Assembly (NCBI RefSeq): GCF_900114055.1
Contig: NZ_FORR01000001.1
Span: 186,001 to 250,000 of the forward strand
Direction: 5' to 3'
Source of the DNA: Thermoflavimicrobium dichotomicum
Lineage (GTDB): Bacteria > Bacillota > Bacilli > Thermoactinomycetales > Thermoactinomycetaceae
DNA length: 64,000 bases
Part shown: piece after piece, positions 54,273 to 62,993 of the stretch
Layout of the letters: the number at the start of each line of letters is the position of its first letter
Position numbering within the stretch: the first letter of the stretch is position 1
Made by a program: the position numbers and the translations under genes
The notes under the pieces: model-generated
The model's input: the letters and a program-made list of their open reading frames with translations, nothing else
Told to the model about the DNA's origin: nothing
Database searches by the model: none

Positions 54273-54707
54273 CTAATAGTTAACAAGAGCAGCCAATATC
54301 ACGCCAGTGATCATACTAAGATTAGAAGAAAAGATAGCAACTGCCACATTTCCTTTCGGAATCTCTGCCAGAACATTTATGGGGGCAAGTAAATGAAATA
54401 AATAAAAAACGATGATTTGCAAGAGAATCCCTAATCCTCCCCAAATAGCCAAATCGACTAAAGGAACAGAATTAAAAATGGATGAGGCCAATACTATCGT
54501 CAATCCAATAATTTTTCCGCTTAAATCGTACGCAACGGCCTTTGCTGCTGCCGTTTTTTGCGGATCCGAACTGTTTGCCCCTTCTTTCAGTAAAACAAAT
54601 TCCTTATAGGGGGTTGATAATATAAAAATAAAAATTCCTACAGCTAATAGAGGGATAGCTACAGCTATGTAACTAATGAAATTAATAAAAGCCTCGAACT
54701 TCCACAT
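54273..54707 (-). CDS. DUF350 (YjfL-type) membrane protein, copy 2
   Basis: The 144-residue protein has four transmembrane helices and the DUF350 motifs VLLKEGANSSDPQ, AKAVAYDLSGKIIGL and IPKGNVAVAIF. It is the first gene of the cluster and a paralogue of the protein encoded at 51478. Two DUF350 copies flanking one ligase suggests a heteromeric membrane component or a duplication. No ligand-binding residues can be assigned. Confidence 0.88.
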   Translation of the reverse strand: MWKFEAFINFISYIAVAIPLLAVGIFIFILSTPYKEFVLLKEGANSSDPQKTAAAKAVAYDLSGKIIGLTIVLASSIFNSVPLVDLAIWGGLGILLQIIVFYLFHLLAPINVLAEIPKGNVAVAIFSSNLSMITGVILAALVNY

Positions 54708-54863
54708 CTATGACTTCCTCCATTCGCCCCACCATAAAATATGAAATGGAAGCATTTTTCCCTTTTATTATACCGAATAACTCCCCTTGAATTAGTATAT
54801 AAATTGAAAGAAATTCCAACAGACGTCACTTTTTACATCCATTTAAACAGATTGTATTTACTT

Positions 54864-55538
54864 TCAATCAGAGTTCATTTTTCTTTCTTTTAATAATCTA
54901 CCGACTAGAAGGACAAAAGAAATAATACCAATAATAACTGCATATTTCAACCAGACATTTTCGATAAAAAATGACTTAACCAGATGATCATCCACTATCA
55001 TTTTTGCCGCTGTCCAAGCAAGTACTCCTGATCCCATGTAAATAATCCACGGAAAACGCTCCATTAATTTAAGAAATAATGTACTTCCCCAAATAATAAT
55101 GGGCACGCTGATCAGAAGACCCATAACCACTAACAAATAATGACCATGTGCAGCACCTGCAATCGCTAGAACATTATCCAATCCCATGACCGTATCCGCA
55201 ATGACAATGGTACGAATGGCCGTCCACGCATTGTCATCAGCCTTGACATGATCAGGTTCATTTTCATCGAATAACAATTTACAAGCAATCCAAACGAGTA
55301 TCAATCCACCAGTTAGTAACAACCCAGGAATTTTGAGCAACCATACAACAGCGAAGGTACAGATCATTCGCATGATCAAGGCTCCAATGGTTCCCCATAA
55401 AATAACTTGCTTTTGCTTATTTTGAGGTAAATTTTTTGCCGCCAATCCGATTACAATCGCATTATCTCCAGCTAACACCAAATCAATAATGATAATTGAA
55501 AACAAAACGGACAAAAAATCAGTAGACAGGTATTCCAT
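54864..55538 (-). CDS. TerC-family membrane protein (YkoY-like)
   Basis: The protein of 224 residues from ATG 55538 has about seven transmembrane helices and the TerC signature IIIIDLVLAGDNAIVIGLA, repeated in TVMGLDNVLAIAGAA, with paired Asp-Asn motifs. Bacillus TerC homologues (YceF, YkoY, MeeF/MeeY) export manganese and help metalate secreted enzymes. It is controlled by a yybP-ykoY riboswitch upstream, which fits manganese export. ATG 55538 is preferred to ATG 55544 because GAGGAGA is seven bases upstream of it. It is transcribed separately from the DUF350 cluster, as far as I can see. Confidence 0.92.
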   Translation of the reverse strand: MEYLSTDFLSVLFSIIIIDLVLAGDNAIVIGLAAKNLPQNKQKQVILWGTIGALIMRMICTFAVVWLLKIPGLLLTGGLILVWIACKLLFDENEPDHVKADDNAWTAIRTIVIADTVMGLDNVLAIAGAAHGHYLLVVMGLLISVPIIIWGSTLFLKLMERFPWIIYMGSGVLAWTAAKMIVDDHLVKSFFIENVWLKYAVIIGIISFVLLVGRLLKERKMNSD

Positions 55539-55560
55539 GTCCATTCTCCTCTTTTATATC

Positions 55561-55603
55561 AAAATAAAAAGACCTTTACTTTTCTCCAAGAAAGTAAAGG
55601 TCT
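55561..55603 (-). terminator. Riboswitch expression-platform terminator
   Basis: On the minus strand AGACCTTTACTTT (55603-55591 complement) pairs with AAAGTAAAGGTCT (55582-55570), a 13-pair stem followed by TTTTTATTTT. The 5' half contains GAGACCTTTA, which closes the aptamer, so ligand binding and termination are mutually exclusive. Confidence 0.9.
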
Positions 55604-55697
55604 CGCTAACAACAAGGCTATGTTGTCAACAAAGCCGGGGAACATATAAAACTTCCCGTAATGACGACTTTGTTGTTATAGCTACTCCCCTTTAGTT
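55598..55697 (-). ncRNA. yybP-ykoY manganese riboswitch aptamer
   Basis: The minus-strand leader of terC reads AAAGGGGAGTAGC, CAAAGTCGTCATTACGGG, CCCCGGCTTTGTTGAC and GCGAGACCTTTA in order, the conserved segments of the yybP-ykoY class. Mn2+ binding should stabilise the aptamer, preventing the terminator and turning terC on. In B. subtilis the same element precedes ykoY. The 376-base gap 55539-55914 otherwise holds no gene. Confidence 0.93.
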
Positions 55698-55914
55698 AGA
55701 TAGCAGATGACGGCGAAGATAAATATCCTTTCTACAATACTATCTTAACACATCGATCAATAAAATGCTATTGATCAACCATAAAATTAAGCTTGTACCA
55801 AGGACTTCTATGAGAATCTAAAATCATTTTTCTCGCCAACATCATTTCATTATTTCATGGAGAGCAACGTAAAATCAATACACGATCAGTTAACCGTTTA
55901 TCTTTCCAATATCG

Positions 55915-56244
55915 CTATTTTTTACCTGCCAGCCATTCTGCCAGTTTTTCTCTTGCCTGATCAGAAATTTGAGGTTGTCCTGGCATATCTCCTTTTCCCT
56001 CTTTAATTACTTTTACAATCTGATCTTTGGTCATTTTACCGCCAATTTTTTCCAAATTCGGACCGATTCGCCCTTCCAAATTTCCTCCATGGCAACTTGC
56101 ACAATTATTGGCATAGGTTTCTTCAGGTGCCAGAGAAACATCATTTGTTGATTTTGTTTGTTGATTTGACTGTGATGTTTGACTACAAGCTGCCAACAAG
56201 CCAACAGAAACAATGACAGCAAAAAAAGCCCATTTTTTAGTCAT
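55915..56244 (-). CDS. cccB: Cytochrome c-551-type lipoprotein
   Basis: The 109-residue precursor has a lipobox GLLAAC (Cys20), a Gln/Ser/Thr-rich linker, the heme-binding CASCH motif near residue 51 and a GDMPG methionine ligand near residue 86. It is a membrane-anchored, periplasm-side small cytochrome c that passes electrons in respiration. Position between the ftsEX and prfB regions matches B. subtilis cccB. It needs Lgt for lipidation and the cytochrome c maturation system, neither here except lgt. Confidence 0.94.
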   Translation of the reverse strand: MTKKWAFFAVIVSVGLLAACSQTSQSNQQTKSTNDVSLAPEETYANNCASCHGGNLEGRIGPNLEKIGGKMTKDQIVKVIKEGKGDMPGQPQISDQAREKLAEWLAGKK

Positions 56245-56274
56245 CTTTCATACTCCTTTCAGATTCATGCAGCC

Positions 56275-56967
56275 TTATTTTTGTTTTCTTTTTGATGAAT
56301 CCGAAGTATCTTCTCCAGGTTGTGGCGGTTGAGTATTTCCTTTTGTCAATAAACTTTTTGAAAGGACGGAAGTAGGTTGAGATTGATGACCTGAACTCTC
56401 ACTTCCAATGATTCTATCTGGATTGAGCAAGCTTTTTTTGTACATCCGCCTACTTTCCGATGAACTCATGTTTTCATTTGGTTGAGATTCAATCGACACT
56501 TTTTTCGTAGTCATGTTCACTTCTAAGACACCTGTTTCCGTGGTTTTCTTTGCGCCACTTCTTGTTGACCTGGACAAACCGTTTTTGCCCTGATCCCTTC
56601 CAGAACGTCTTCCCAATCTTTTTTCTGGTTTGGGCTCGGGCTCTTCTTTTTCCTGCGCCCCGATCAGATCCGAAGAAGTAATAATCTCTTTATCTTCATC
56701 TGGTAAAACCTTACGTGGTTTTCTTTGCTCAAGCTCTTTTCTTTTCTCTTTCATTTTTTTCTCTCTTTCCAAGGTTGCCCGACGTACTTTTTCTACAGAA
56801 ATGCGTTCTGTATCTGTTTGTACTGCATCTCCAGGAAACAATTTATCCAGTTCTTCCAGTTCCTTTTTTCTTCGCTTGCTAATGACAATACTAACAATAA
56901 TGACACCGATCAATACTACTGCAATTCCAATCCATAAAATTGGATTTGTTAAAAATTCCATCAGCAT
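56275..56967 (-). CDS. Membrane-anchored hydrophilic protein of unknown function
   Basis: The 230-residue protein has one N-terminal transmembrane helix (about 8-29, ILWIGIAVVLIGVIIVSIVI) and a long, charged, Ser/Lys/Glu-rich cytoplasmic tail that looks largely disordered (KRRKKELEELDKLFPG, EREKKMKEKRKELEQRKPRK). I recognise no domain. Two starts, ATG 56967 and ATG 56961, lie after GGAGG; the second has better spacing. It is 30 bases before cccB on the same strand and may be transcribed with it. Confidence 0.7.
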   Translation of the reverse strand: MLMEFLTNPILWIGIAVVLIGVIIVSIVISKRRKKELEELDKLFPGDAVQTDTERISVEKVRRATLEREKKMKEKRKELEQRKPRKVLPDEDKEIITSSDLIGAQEKEEPEPKPEKRLGRRSGRDQGKNGLSRSTRSGAKKTTETGVLEVNMTTKKVSIESQPNENMSSSESRRMYKKSLLNPDRIIGSESSGHQSQPTSVLSKSLLTKGNTQPPQPGEDTSDSSKRKQK

Positions 56968-57012
56968 AAACCTCCTTTTATGATATTTGACGGAATGTAA
57001 TGAGCAGTTTCA

Positions 57013-57039
57013 CAAGGAAAGCCGGCATTGATGCCGGCT
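57013..57039 (-). terminator. Terminator of the enoyl-CoA hydratase gene
   Basis: AGCCGGCAT (57020-57028) and ATGCCGGCT (57031-57039) form a nine-pair GC-rich stem with a two-base loop. On the minus strand it is followed by TTCCTTG; the T-tract is weak. Confidence 0.65.
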
Positions 57040-57131
57040 AAAATTGAACCATCGGGAAACCCTTTTCACTCTGCCTGATCGGCCTCACAATGAACCAGAC
57101 AAATACAACAACGACGGCTTAATACACCGAC

Positions 57132-57920
57132 TTATTGACCTTTAAACTGTGGCTGTCTTTTTTGTAAAAAAGCGTCCATTCCTTCTATGCGATCTTCCGT
57201 TTGAAAAGTAAGACCAAAGTAAGCAGCTTCCATTTTTAAGCCTGTCTCTAAATCAGCATCCAAACCTTGATGAATTGCTTTTTTGATTAAGTTTAGTGCA
57301 ATCGGTGCTTTTTGTGCAATCTTTTCAGCCAATTTTTTAGCTTCAATTAACAACAAGTCACTTGGGAATATTTTTTGAACGAGACCTAATTCCTTGGCTT
57401 CAGCAGCAGACAGAAAATCACCTGTCATACATAAATACTTGGCCATATTTTTGCCAACAGCTCTCGCAAGCCTTTGAGTCCCACCATATCCAGGAATTAC
57501 ACCTAAATTAATTTCTGGCTGTCCAAACCGTGCATTTTCAGCAGCCAAAATGATATCTCCACACATCGCCAGCTCACAGCCCCCGCCTAGTGCAAAACCA
57601 TTGACTGCCATAATCACCGGCTTAGACAAGTTTTCAATTCGATTAAACACACGCTGGCCAATTAAAGCCAATTGCTCTGCTTCAATAGCCGATGAAATTT
57701 CCCGAAGCTCAGTAATATCCGCTCCAGCTACAAAAGCTTTTTCTCCTGCTCCGGTTATGATAACAACACGAATATCATCACTTGATTCTACCCAAGTAAT
57801 CGCTTCATCCAGCTCTTCAAGCAACTCTCTATTTAATGCATTAAGTACTTTTGGACGCGACAGTGTCAGTAGTACCCAGTTTCCACCCTGCTCTACCAAG
57901 ATATGCTCCCACTGAGCCAT
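57132..57920 (-). CDS. Enoyl-CoA hydratase/isomerase
   Basis: The 262-residue crotonase-fold protein has the oxyanion-hole segment AFVAGADI, NGFALGGGCELAMCGD with the first catalytic glutamate, and GQPEINLGVIPGYGGTQRL with the second. This fits hydration of 2-enoyl-CoA in beta-oxidation. It is full length with no fused dehydrogenase domain. The start has AGGTG ten bases before ATG 57920. It is not clustered with other beta-oxidation genes here, so the specific CoA ester is unknown. Confidence 0.92.
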   Translation of the reverse strand: MAQWEHILVEQGGNWVLLTLSRPKVLNALNRELLEELDEAITWVESSDDIRVVIITGAGEKAFVAGADITELREISSAIEAEQLALIGQRVFNRIENLSKPVIMAVNGFALGGGCELAMCGDIILAAENARFGQPEINLGVIPGYGGTQRLARAVGKNMAKYLCMTGDFLSAAEAKELGLVQKIFPSDLLLIEAKKLAEKIAQKAPIALNLIKKAIHQGLDADLETGLKMEAAYFGLTFQTEDRIEGMDAFLQKRQPQFKGQ

Positions 57921-57982
57921 TGGCTTTTGTCACCTCGTTCTTTAATTCCTCATATTTCCATGACATTGTGGATCACAACAGC

Positions 57983-59090
57983 TTATGCCTTTTTCATTTG
58001 TTGTCGAAGATATGCTTCAATAAATGGTGTAATCTCTCCATCCATGACAGCTTGCACATTTCCGACTTCTACTTGGGTCCGATGATCTTTTACCATGCTG
58101 TAAGGATGGAAAACATACGAACGGATTTGGTTACCCCAGCCAATCTCTGTTTGTTCTCCTTTTAATTCATTTAATTCTTTTTGTTGCTCTTCCAGCTTGC
58201 GTTCATAGAGTCTCGCTTTTAAAATTTTCATCGCCCGTTCTCTGTTTTTGATTTGCGAACGCTCGGATTGACATGTAACCACAATGCCTGTTGGCAAATG
58301 GGTAATTCGAACGGCCGAGTCGGTTGTATTAACGTGCTGGCCACCCGCTCCACTTGAGCGATACGTATCAATCTTGATTTCATCCGGCTTTATTTCGATA
58401 TCAATATCATTATCCACTTCAGGCATCACATTTAAGGAAGCAAATGAAGTATGCCGACGACCTGAAGCATCAAAAGGAGAAATGCGCACCAAACGATGAA
58501 CCCCTTTTTCTGCCTTTAAATATCCATAAGCATTCGGACCTTTAACAAGTAGGGTTACACTCTTAATCCCAGCTTCCTCACCTGGAAGATAATCCAATGT
58601 TTCAACCTTGTACCCATTCTTCTCAGCCCAACGTGTATACATGCGCAAGAGCATAGATGCCCAATCTTGCGACTCAGTTCCTCCAGCTCCTGGATGCAAC
58701 TCAATAATGGCGTTATTTTTATCGTAGGGTTCGTTTAACATCATGTTTAATTCAAAGGAGTCCAACTCCTTCTTTAACGCCTGGATTTCTTTCACCTGTT
58801 CTGCCATTAATGCTGGATCTTCCTCTTCAGCCAACAATTCCAACATCATTTGCAACTCTTCTTGTTTTTCTTCAAGTTCGGTAATTTTTTCAATCTGCTC
58901 TTTTAGATGCTTCATTTCGTCGATCACTTTTTGTGCTGCTGACTGATCATTCCAGAAATCAGGTGCAGCCATTTGTTCTTCCAATTGGCTTAATTTGGCT
59001 TGCTTCGAATCGAAGTCAAAGAGACCCCCTAATATCCGCCAAACGCTTGGCTGTATTTGCCAACTCATGCTTCATTTCATTCAGTTCCAT
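57983..59090 (-). CDS. prfB: Peptide chain release factor 2, with programmed +1 frameshift
   Basis: The gene is read in two frames. The first starts at ATG 59090 and runs 24 codons to an in-frame TGA at 59018-59016; the second continues from GAC at 59017 to the stop at 57983, giving about 368 residues, the usual RF2 length. The GGQ motif ([10 protein letters not shown]) for peptidyl-tRNA hydrolysis and the SPF-type tripeptide (SPFDASGRR) for UGA/UAA recognition are present. When RF2 is scarce the ribosome slips past its own UGA, so the protein controls its own synthesis. It is adjacent to secA as in B. subtilis. Confidence 0.98.
59015..59030 (-). promoter_or_regulatory. RF2 programmed frameshift site
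   Basis: On the minus strand AGGGGGTCTCTTTGAC contains the internal Shine-Dalgarno-like AGGGGG, the slippery CTT and the UGA stop followed by C, the classic RF2 arrangement, with CUU UGA C in the exact register needed for a +1 shift. Confidence 0.97.
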
Positions 59091-59172
59091 ATCGTTCACC
59101 TCTATTTCAACATCTTTATACATTATAACCCGGTTTCACCATAGAAAAAAGCATGGGCTCCATATAAAAAAT

Positions 59173-59336
59173 GGTAGGGAAGGTTCTTCCCCCATATAGA
59201 TTGTTGACACAGCTCCAATTTGGCGCCGGGATTCCTTTTCCGTTTCGATCCTGCTCTATCAATACAAGCTACAGTTTCTCAACCGGAACAAGAATCCTGA
59301 TTTGTCAACGACCCTGGAGGGAAATCCTTCCCTTAT
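59173..59336. repeat. Palindromic intergenic repeat, copy B
   Basis: This inverted repeat of about 160 bases lies between secA and prfB. Outer arms GGGAAGG (59177-59183) and CCTTCCC (59326-59332) pair, and inner arms GTTGACA (59203-59209) and TTTGTCAAC (59301-59309) match the inner arms of copy A. GGGATTCCTTTTCCGT (59228-59243) is nearly the same as the block at 7400-7415 on the other strand, and AGAATCC (59291-59297) also recurs. Outer-arm sequences differ between copies while pairing is kept, which suggests selection for structure. Confidence 0.62.
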
Positions 59337-59347
59337 CATGTAAGGCT

Positions 59348-61891
59348 TCATGAATTAACACTCTGCAGTTTTTTGGACTTCTGACAACAGTTTTTATACT
59401 TTTTCCCGCTACCGCACGGGCATGGCTCATTCCGACCAATTTTTTCACCACGGCGGATTGGCTGCTTTTTCGAATCTTCTTTTCCTTCCTGACCGCCCGA
59501 AGTTGCAACTGTATTCACAGCAACTTCTTCACGTTCGATCTCATCTTCATCATGGATAACGGATTTCATTACATATTTCACAACTTCTTCTTCAATCTCT
59601 TCGACCATTTGATCATACATCGCTCGTCCTTCAAATTGATAGGAACGTAGCGGATTGTCCTGTCCATATGCTCGCAAATGGATTCCCTGACGCAACTCTT
59701 CCATTGCATCGATATGATCCATCCATTTACGATCAACGGTTCGCAAAATCACGACTTTCGAAAACTCTTGGAGGCGTTCGTTACCTAATTCTTCTTTTCG
59801 CTCCTCATAAAACGCCACTACTTCATCATAAATGGCCTGAATCATTTCTTCTGGCTCTTTATCCTCTAAATCCTCTTCTTTAATTCTTCCTTCTGGCAGT
59901 ATATTGCTGGATACAAAGTCGACAATCGCTTCCAGGTTCCAGTCTTCTTCCAACTCTCCATTGGTATGCACTTTAACGACACGTTCAATTACCGATTTCG
60001 CCATCGCTAGCACGTTATCAGTCAAATCGTCACTCATCAATACTTCGCGGCGCTGTTTATAAATAATTTCCCTTTGATCATTCAGGACGTTATCATATTG
60101 TAAAACCCAACGACGTGCGTCAAAGTTGTTTGCTTCCACTTTCTTTTGCGCATTCTCAACCGCTTTGGTAAACATTTTTCCTTCGATGGCTTGATCTTCT
60201 TCCAGCCCCAGTTTCTCCAGCATTGCCTCCATGCGTTCTGAACCAAAACGCCGCATGAGCTCATCCGAGAATGATAAAAAGAATTGCGAAGAACCCGGGT
60301 CACCTTGACGTCCGGAGCGACCACGCAACTGGTTGTCAATCCGGCGGCTTTCATGCCGTTCTGTTCCAATGACATGTAATCCACCTAGTTTATCCACACC
60401 TTCACCGAGCTTGATGTCGGTACCACGACCTGCCATATTCGTAGAAATGGTCACCATTCCACGTTGACCGGCCTGAGCAATAATTTCTGCTTCGCGCTCA
60501 TGGTTTTTGGCATTCAAGACCTGGTGTGGAATGCCTTCTTTTTTTAGCATCCGGGATAACTTTTCCGATTTTTCGATGGACACAGTCCCAACCAAGACTG
60601 GCTGACCTTTTGCATGCCGTTCTTTAATTTCACGAACAACCGCTCTAAACTTCGCATCTTCCGTCTTGTACAGAACATCCGACAAATCCTTACGGATCAT
60701 TGGACGGTGAGTAGGAATCTGCACCACATTCATATTATAGATCGTGCGAAACTCTTCTTCTTCGGTCTTGGCTGTTCCCGTCATTCCAGCCAATTTTTTA
60801 TACATACGGAAGTAGTTTTGCAAAGTAATTGTTGCCAAGGTCATGCTTTCCCGCTGAACTTGCAAACCCTCTTTTGCTTCGATCGCCTGGTGCAGTCCAT
60901 CACTATAGCGACGACCATGCATGAGACGTCCAGTAAACTCATCTACAATCACAACACCATCTTCATTGACGACATAATCCTCATCGCGCTTCATCAATGT
61001 ATGAGCCTTCAAAGCCTGTTGAATATGATGATTAAGCGTAATGTTCTTGAGATCATACAGGTTATCAATACCCAAGAAAGATTCTACTTTCTTTGCACCC
61101 TCTTCAGTGAGCGAAACCTGTTTTGTTTTAATATCAATGGTATAGTCTTCATCTGCCTTTAACCGACGTACAATCTTATCCGCTACATAATACAAATCGG
61201 TTGCCTTACTTGCCTGTCCACTGATAATCAATGGAGTACGTGCTTCATCAATCAGAATACTGTCAACCTCATCGATAATGGCATAGTTCAATTCCCGTTG
61301 TACCAATTGCTCTGGATAGAGAACCATATTATCACGCAGATAGTCAAAGCCAAATTCATTATTGGTACCATAAGTGATATCCGCCTGATAAGCAGACCGT
61401 TTTTCTTCTGGAGACATCATGGGCAAGTTAAGTCCAACCGTTAAGCCTAAAAACTCAAAAATAGGCCCCATTAACTCTCTGTCACGTTTCGCCAGGTAAT
61501 CGTTAACCGTGACAACATGAACTCCTTTACCACTCAATGCATTTAGATAAGCAGGCAAAGTAGAAACCAATGTTTTTCCTTCACCTGTTTTCATTTCCGC
61601 AATATCACCATGGTGCAAAACAATCCCACCAAGGAGCTGTACCCGGAAATGCCGCTCACCCCGAACCCGTTTCGCCGCTTCACGGACAACCGCATAGGCT
61701 TCAACCAATAGATCATCTAACGTTTCTCCATCTTGAAGTCGCTTTTTAAATTCATCCGTTTTGGCTCGTAATTCAGAATCGGATAACGAGCTAATTTGCG
61801 GTTCGAGTGCTTCGATTTTATCAACGATTTTGGAATATTTAGCGAGTGTTCGCTCATTGGCATCAAATAATTTCCGAAGGGCTTTTAACAC
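59348..61891 (-). CDS. secA: Preprotein translocase ATPase SecA
   Basis: The 847-residue protein has the DEAD motor with KTGEGKT at 101-107 and [12 protein letters not shown], the preprotein-binding and helical scaffold domains, helicase motif VI ([11 protein letters not shown]), and a C-terminal zinc-binding tail [13 protein letters not shown]. It drives proteins through SecYEG. I start at GTG 61891, six bases after GGAGGG, because the product then aligns with the known B. subtilis N-terminus (MLGILNKMFD versus [10 protein letters not shown]); ATG 61909 and ATG 61897 are badly placed for that site. Confidence 0.98.
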   Translation of the reverse strand: MLKALRKLFDANERTLAKYSKIVDKIEALEPQISSLSDSELRAKTDEFKKRLQDGETLDDLLVEAYAVVREAAKRVRGERHFRVQLLGGIVLHHGDIAEMKTGEGKTLVSTLPAYLNALSGKGVHVVTVNDYLAKRDRELMGPIFEFLGLTVGLNLPMMSPEEKRSAYQADITYGTNNEFGFDYLRDNMVLYPEQLVQRELNYAIIDEVDSILIDEARTPLIISGQASKATDLYYVADKIVRRLKADEDYTIDIKTKQVSLTEEGAKKVESFLGIDNLYDLKNITLNHHIQQALKAHTLMKRDEDYVVNEDGVVIVDEFTGRLMHGRRYSDGLHQAIEAKEGLQVQRESMTLATITLQNYFRMYKKLAGMTGTAKTEEEEFRTIYNMNVVQIPTHRPMIRKDLSDVLYKTEDAKFRAVVREIKERHAKGQPVLVGTVSIEKSEKLSRMLKKEGIPHQVLNAKNHEREAEIIAQAGQRGMVTISTNMAGRGTDIKLGEGVDKLGGLHVIGTERHESRRIDNQLRGRSGRQGDPGSSQFFLSFSDELMRRFGSERMEAMLEKLGLEEDQAIEGKMFTKAVENAQKKVEANNFDARRWVLQYDNVLNDQREIIYKQRREVLMSDDLTDNVLAMAKSVIERVVKVHTNGELEEDWNLEAIVDFVSSNILPEGRIKEEDLEDKEPEEMIQAIYDEVVAFYEERKEELGNERLQEFSKVVILRTVDRKWMDHIDAMEELRQGIHLRAYGQDNPLRSYQFEGRAMYDQMVEEIEEEVVKYVMKSVIHDEDEIEREEVAVNTVATSGGQEGKEDSKKQPIRRGEKIGRNEPCPCGSGKKYKNCCQKSKKLQSVNS

Positions 61892-62237
61892 CTTCATCCC
61901 TCCAAACATTAAAATGAAAATATATACTCAAACAACTGATCATCATCCAAGTTAAAGAAAAAGTACTGACTATTAGTTTAACAAATATCCGGCCATTTTT
62001 CACTTTTTTCCGCACATGTAGATTGAAATCATTCGTCCCTATCCACCCTTTTTCCTTCCATATTCTTTAACGTGATCCAGTACGAAAAGGTGTCTTAAAA
62101 TTCTCCAAAGGATTGTTCATACTTTTTACATAGCACTCTAATTATAACTATGTTAGAATAAAAAACAAAATATATAAAAATGCAATACATCCTTAATTTA
62201 CCTATAAAAGAAAAAAATCCAATCGTTAAGTGATCAT
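61892..62237. other. Divergent promoter region between secA and the glucosaminidase-like gene
   Basis: The region is AT-rich with no gene. On the plus strand TTTACA near 62124 and a TATGTT-like -10 about 18 bases on are a weak promoter candidate for the 62238 gene. No strong secA promoter motif was recognised on the minus strand. Confidence 0.4.
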
Positions 62238-62831
62238 ATGAGAAAAACATCGAAAGTAATTGGTTTCAGTCTAATCTTCATTAGCATGATCGTAATAGCT
62301 TACTTTTGGTTTCGGTCTTCCACTTATTACGATAACTACCTTCTCTCAACAATGCCAGACGACTATGTTATTTGCAGACCCAGCAACCAACCCATTTCTG
62401 TCAAGGAATTAAACAGCAAACTGGAGAATAAAGGGGTTTTCAAAAATAAAGGAACAGCATTTATTGAGTTTGGAAGAAAATATGGGGTAGATCCCATACT
62501 GGTTACCGCTATCGCTTTGTTTGAAACCGGGAAGGGTACATCCAATGTGGTAAAAAAATATAACAATCCTGGGGGTCTGATGGACCCCAAAAACCCAATG
62601 GAATTTCAACAGTTTGATACGCTGGAAGAAGGTATCGAAGCCATGACATCCAACTTATATCGTAATTATATCAGTAAGGGACTGGAACTCCCTAAAGAAA
62701 TTGCACCGATCTATGCACCTGTGGGCGCAGACAATGACATACATGACACGAACAGTAATTGGGCTCCGAACGTCACTAAATTTATCAACTATTTGGGAGG
62801 ACTCGAAAAACACTGTGACACAAAAAAGTAA
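62238..62831 (+). CDS. Membrane-anchored glucosaminidase-like protein
   Basis: The 197-residue protein has one N-terminal transmembrane helix (about 8-25) and an extracellular lysozyme-like domain: FGRKYGVDPILVTAIALFETGKGTS, with a likely catalytic glutamate in FETGKG, then YNNPGGLM, FDTLEEGIEAMTSNLYRNY and a closing WAPNV. This is the pattern of small mannosyl-glycoprotein endo-beta-N-acetylglucosaminidase (GH73-like) proteins. It is probably a surface peptidoglycan hydrolase. The ribosome site is weak (AAGTGAT). It is flanked by a terminator and stands alone. Confidence 0.8.
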   Translation: MRKTSKVIGFSLIFISMIVIAYFWFRSSTYYDNYLLSTMPDDYVICRPSNQPISVKELNSKLENKGVFKNKGTAFIEFGRKYGVDPILVTAIALFETGKGTSNVVKKYNNPGGLMDPKNPMEFQQFDTLEEGIEAMTSNLYRNYISKGLELPKEIAPIYAPVGADNDIHDTNSNWAPNVTKFINYLGGLEKHCDTKK

Positions 62832-62845
62832 CGGGATTGCAGAAG

Positions 62846-62881
62846 GCCGCTAGATCGTCCATTTATCTGGCGGCTTTTTTA
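62846..62881 (+). terminator. Terminator of the glucosaminidase-like gene
   Basis: GCCGCTAGAT (62846-62855) pairs with ATCTGGCGGC (62865-62874) with one G-U pair, followed by a run of T residues. Confidence 0.88.
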
Positions 62882-62932
62882 CGACAATCCCCACATTTTT
62901 TCAGATTCCATCATCAATAAAATGAACGATAG

Positions 62933-62979
62933 GAAAAAAGTCTAGTATTCCGAAGAAACAGGAATACTAGACTTTTTCT
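62933..62979. terminator. Bidirectional terminator at the 3' end of the glycosyltransferase
   Basis: AGTCTAGTATTCC (62939-62951) and GGAATACTAGACT (62961-62973) form a 13-pair stem with a nine-base loop. A run of A before it and TTTTTCTT after it allow termination in both directions. It lies 15 bases after the glycosyltransferase stop. Confidence 0.9.
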
Positions 62980-62993
62980 TCTATTATTGCAGA

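Noticed and set aside
55605-55697. Third copy of the palindromic repeat, because TTGTTGACAAC and TTGTCAACAA occur
   Set aside because: These bases are part of the conserved yybP-ykoY riboswitch fold; the GGGATTC block and paired outer arms are absent.
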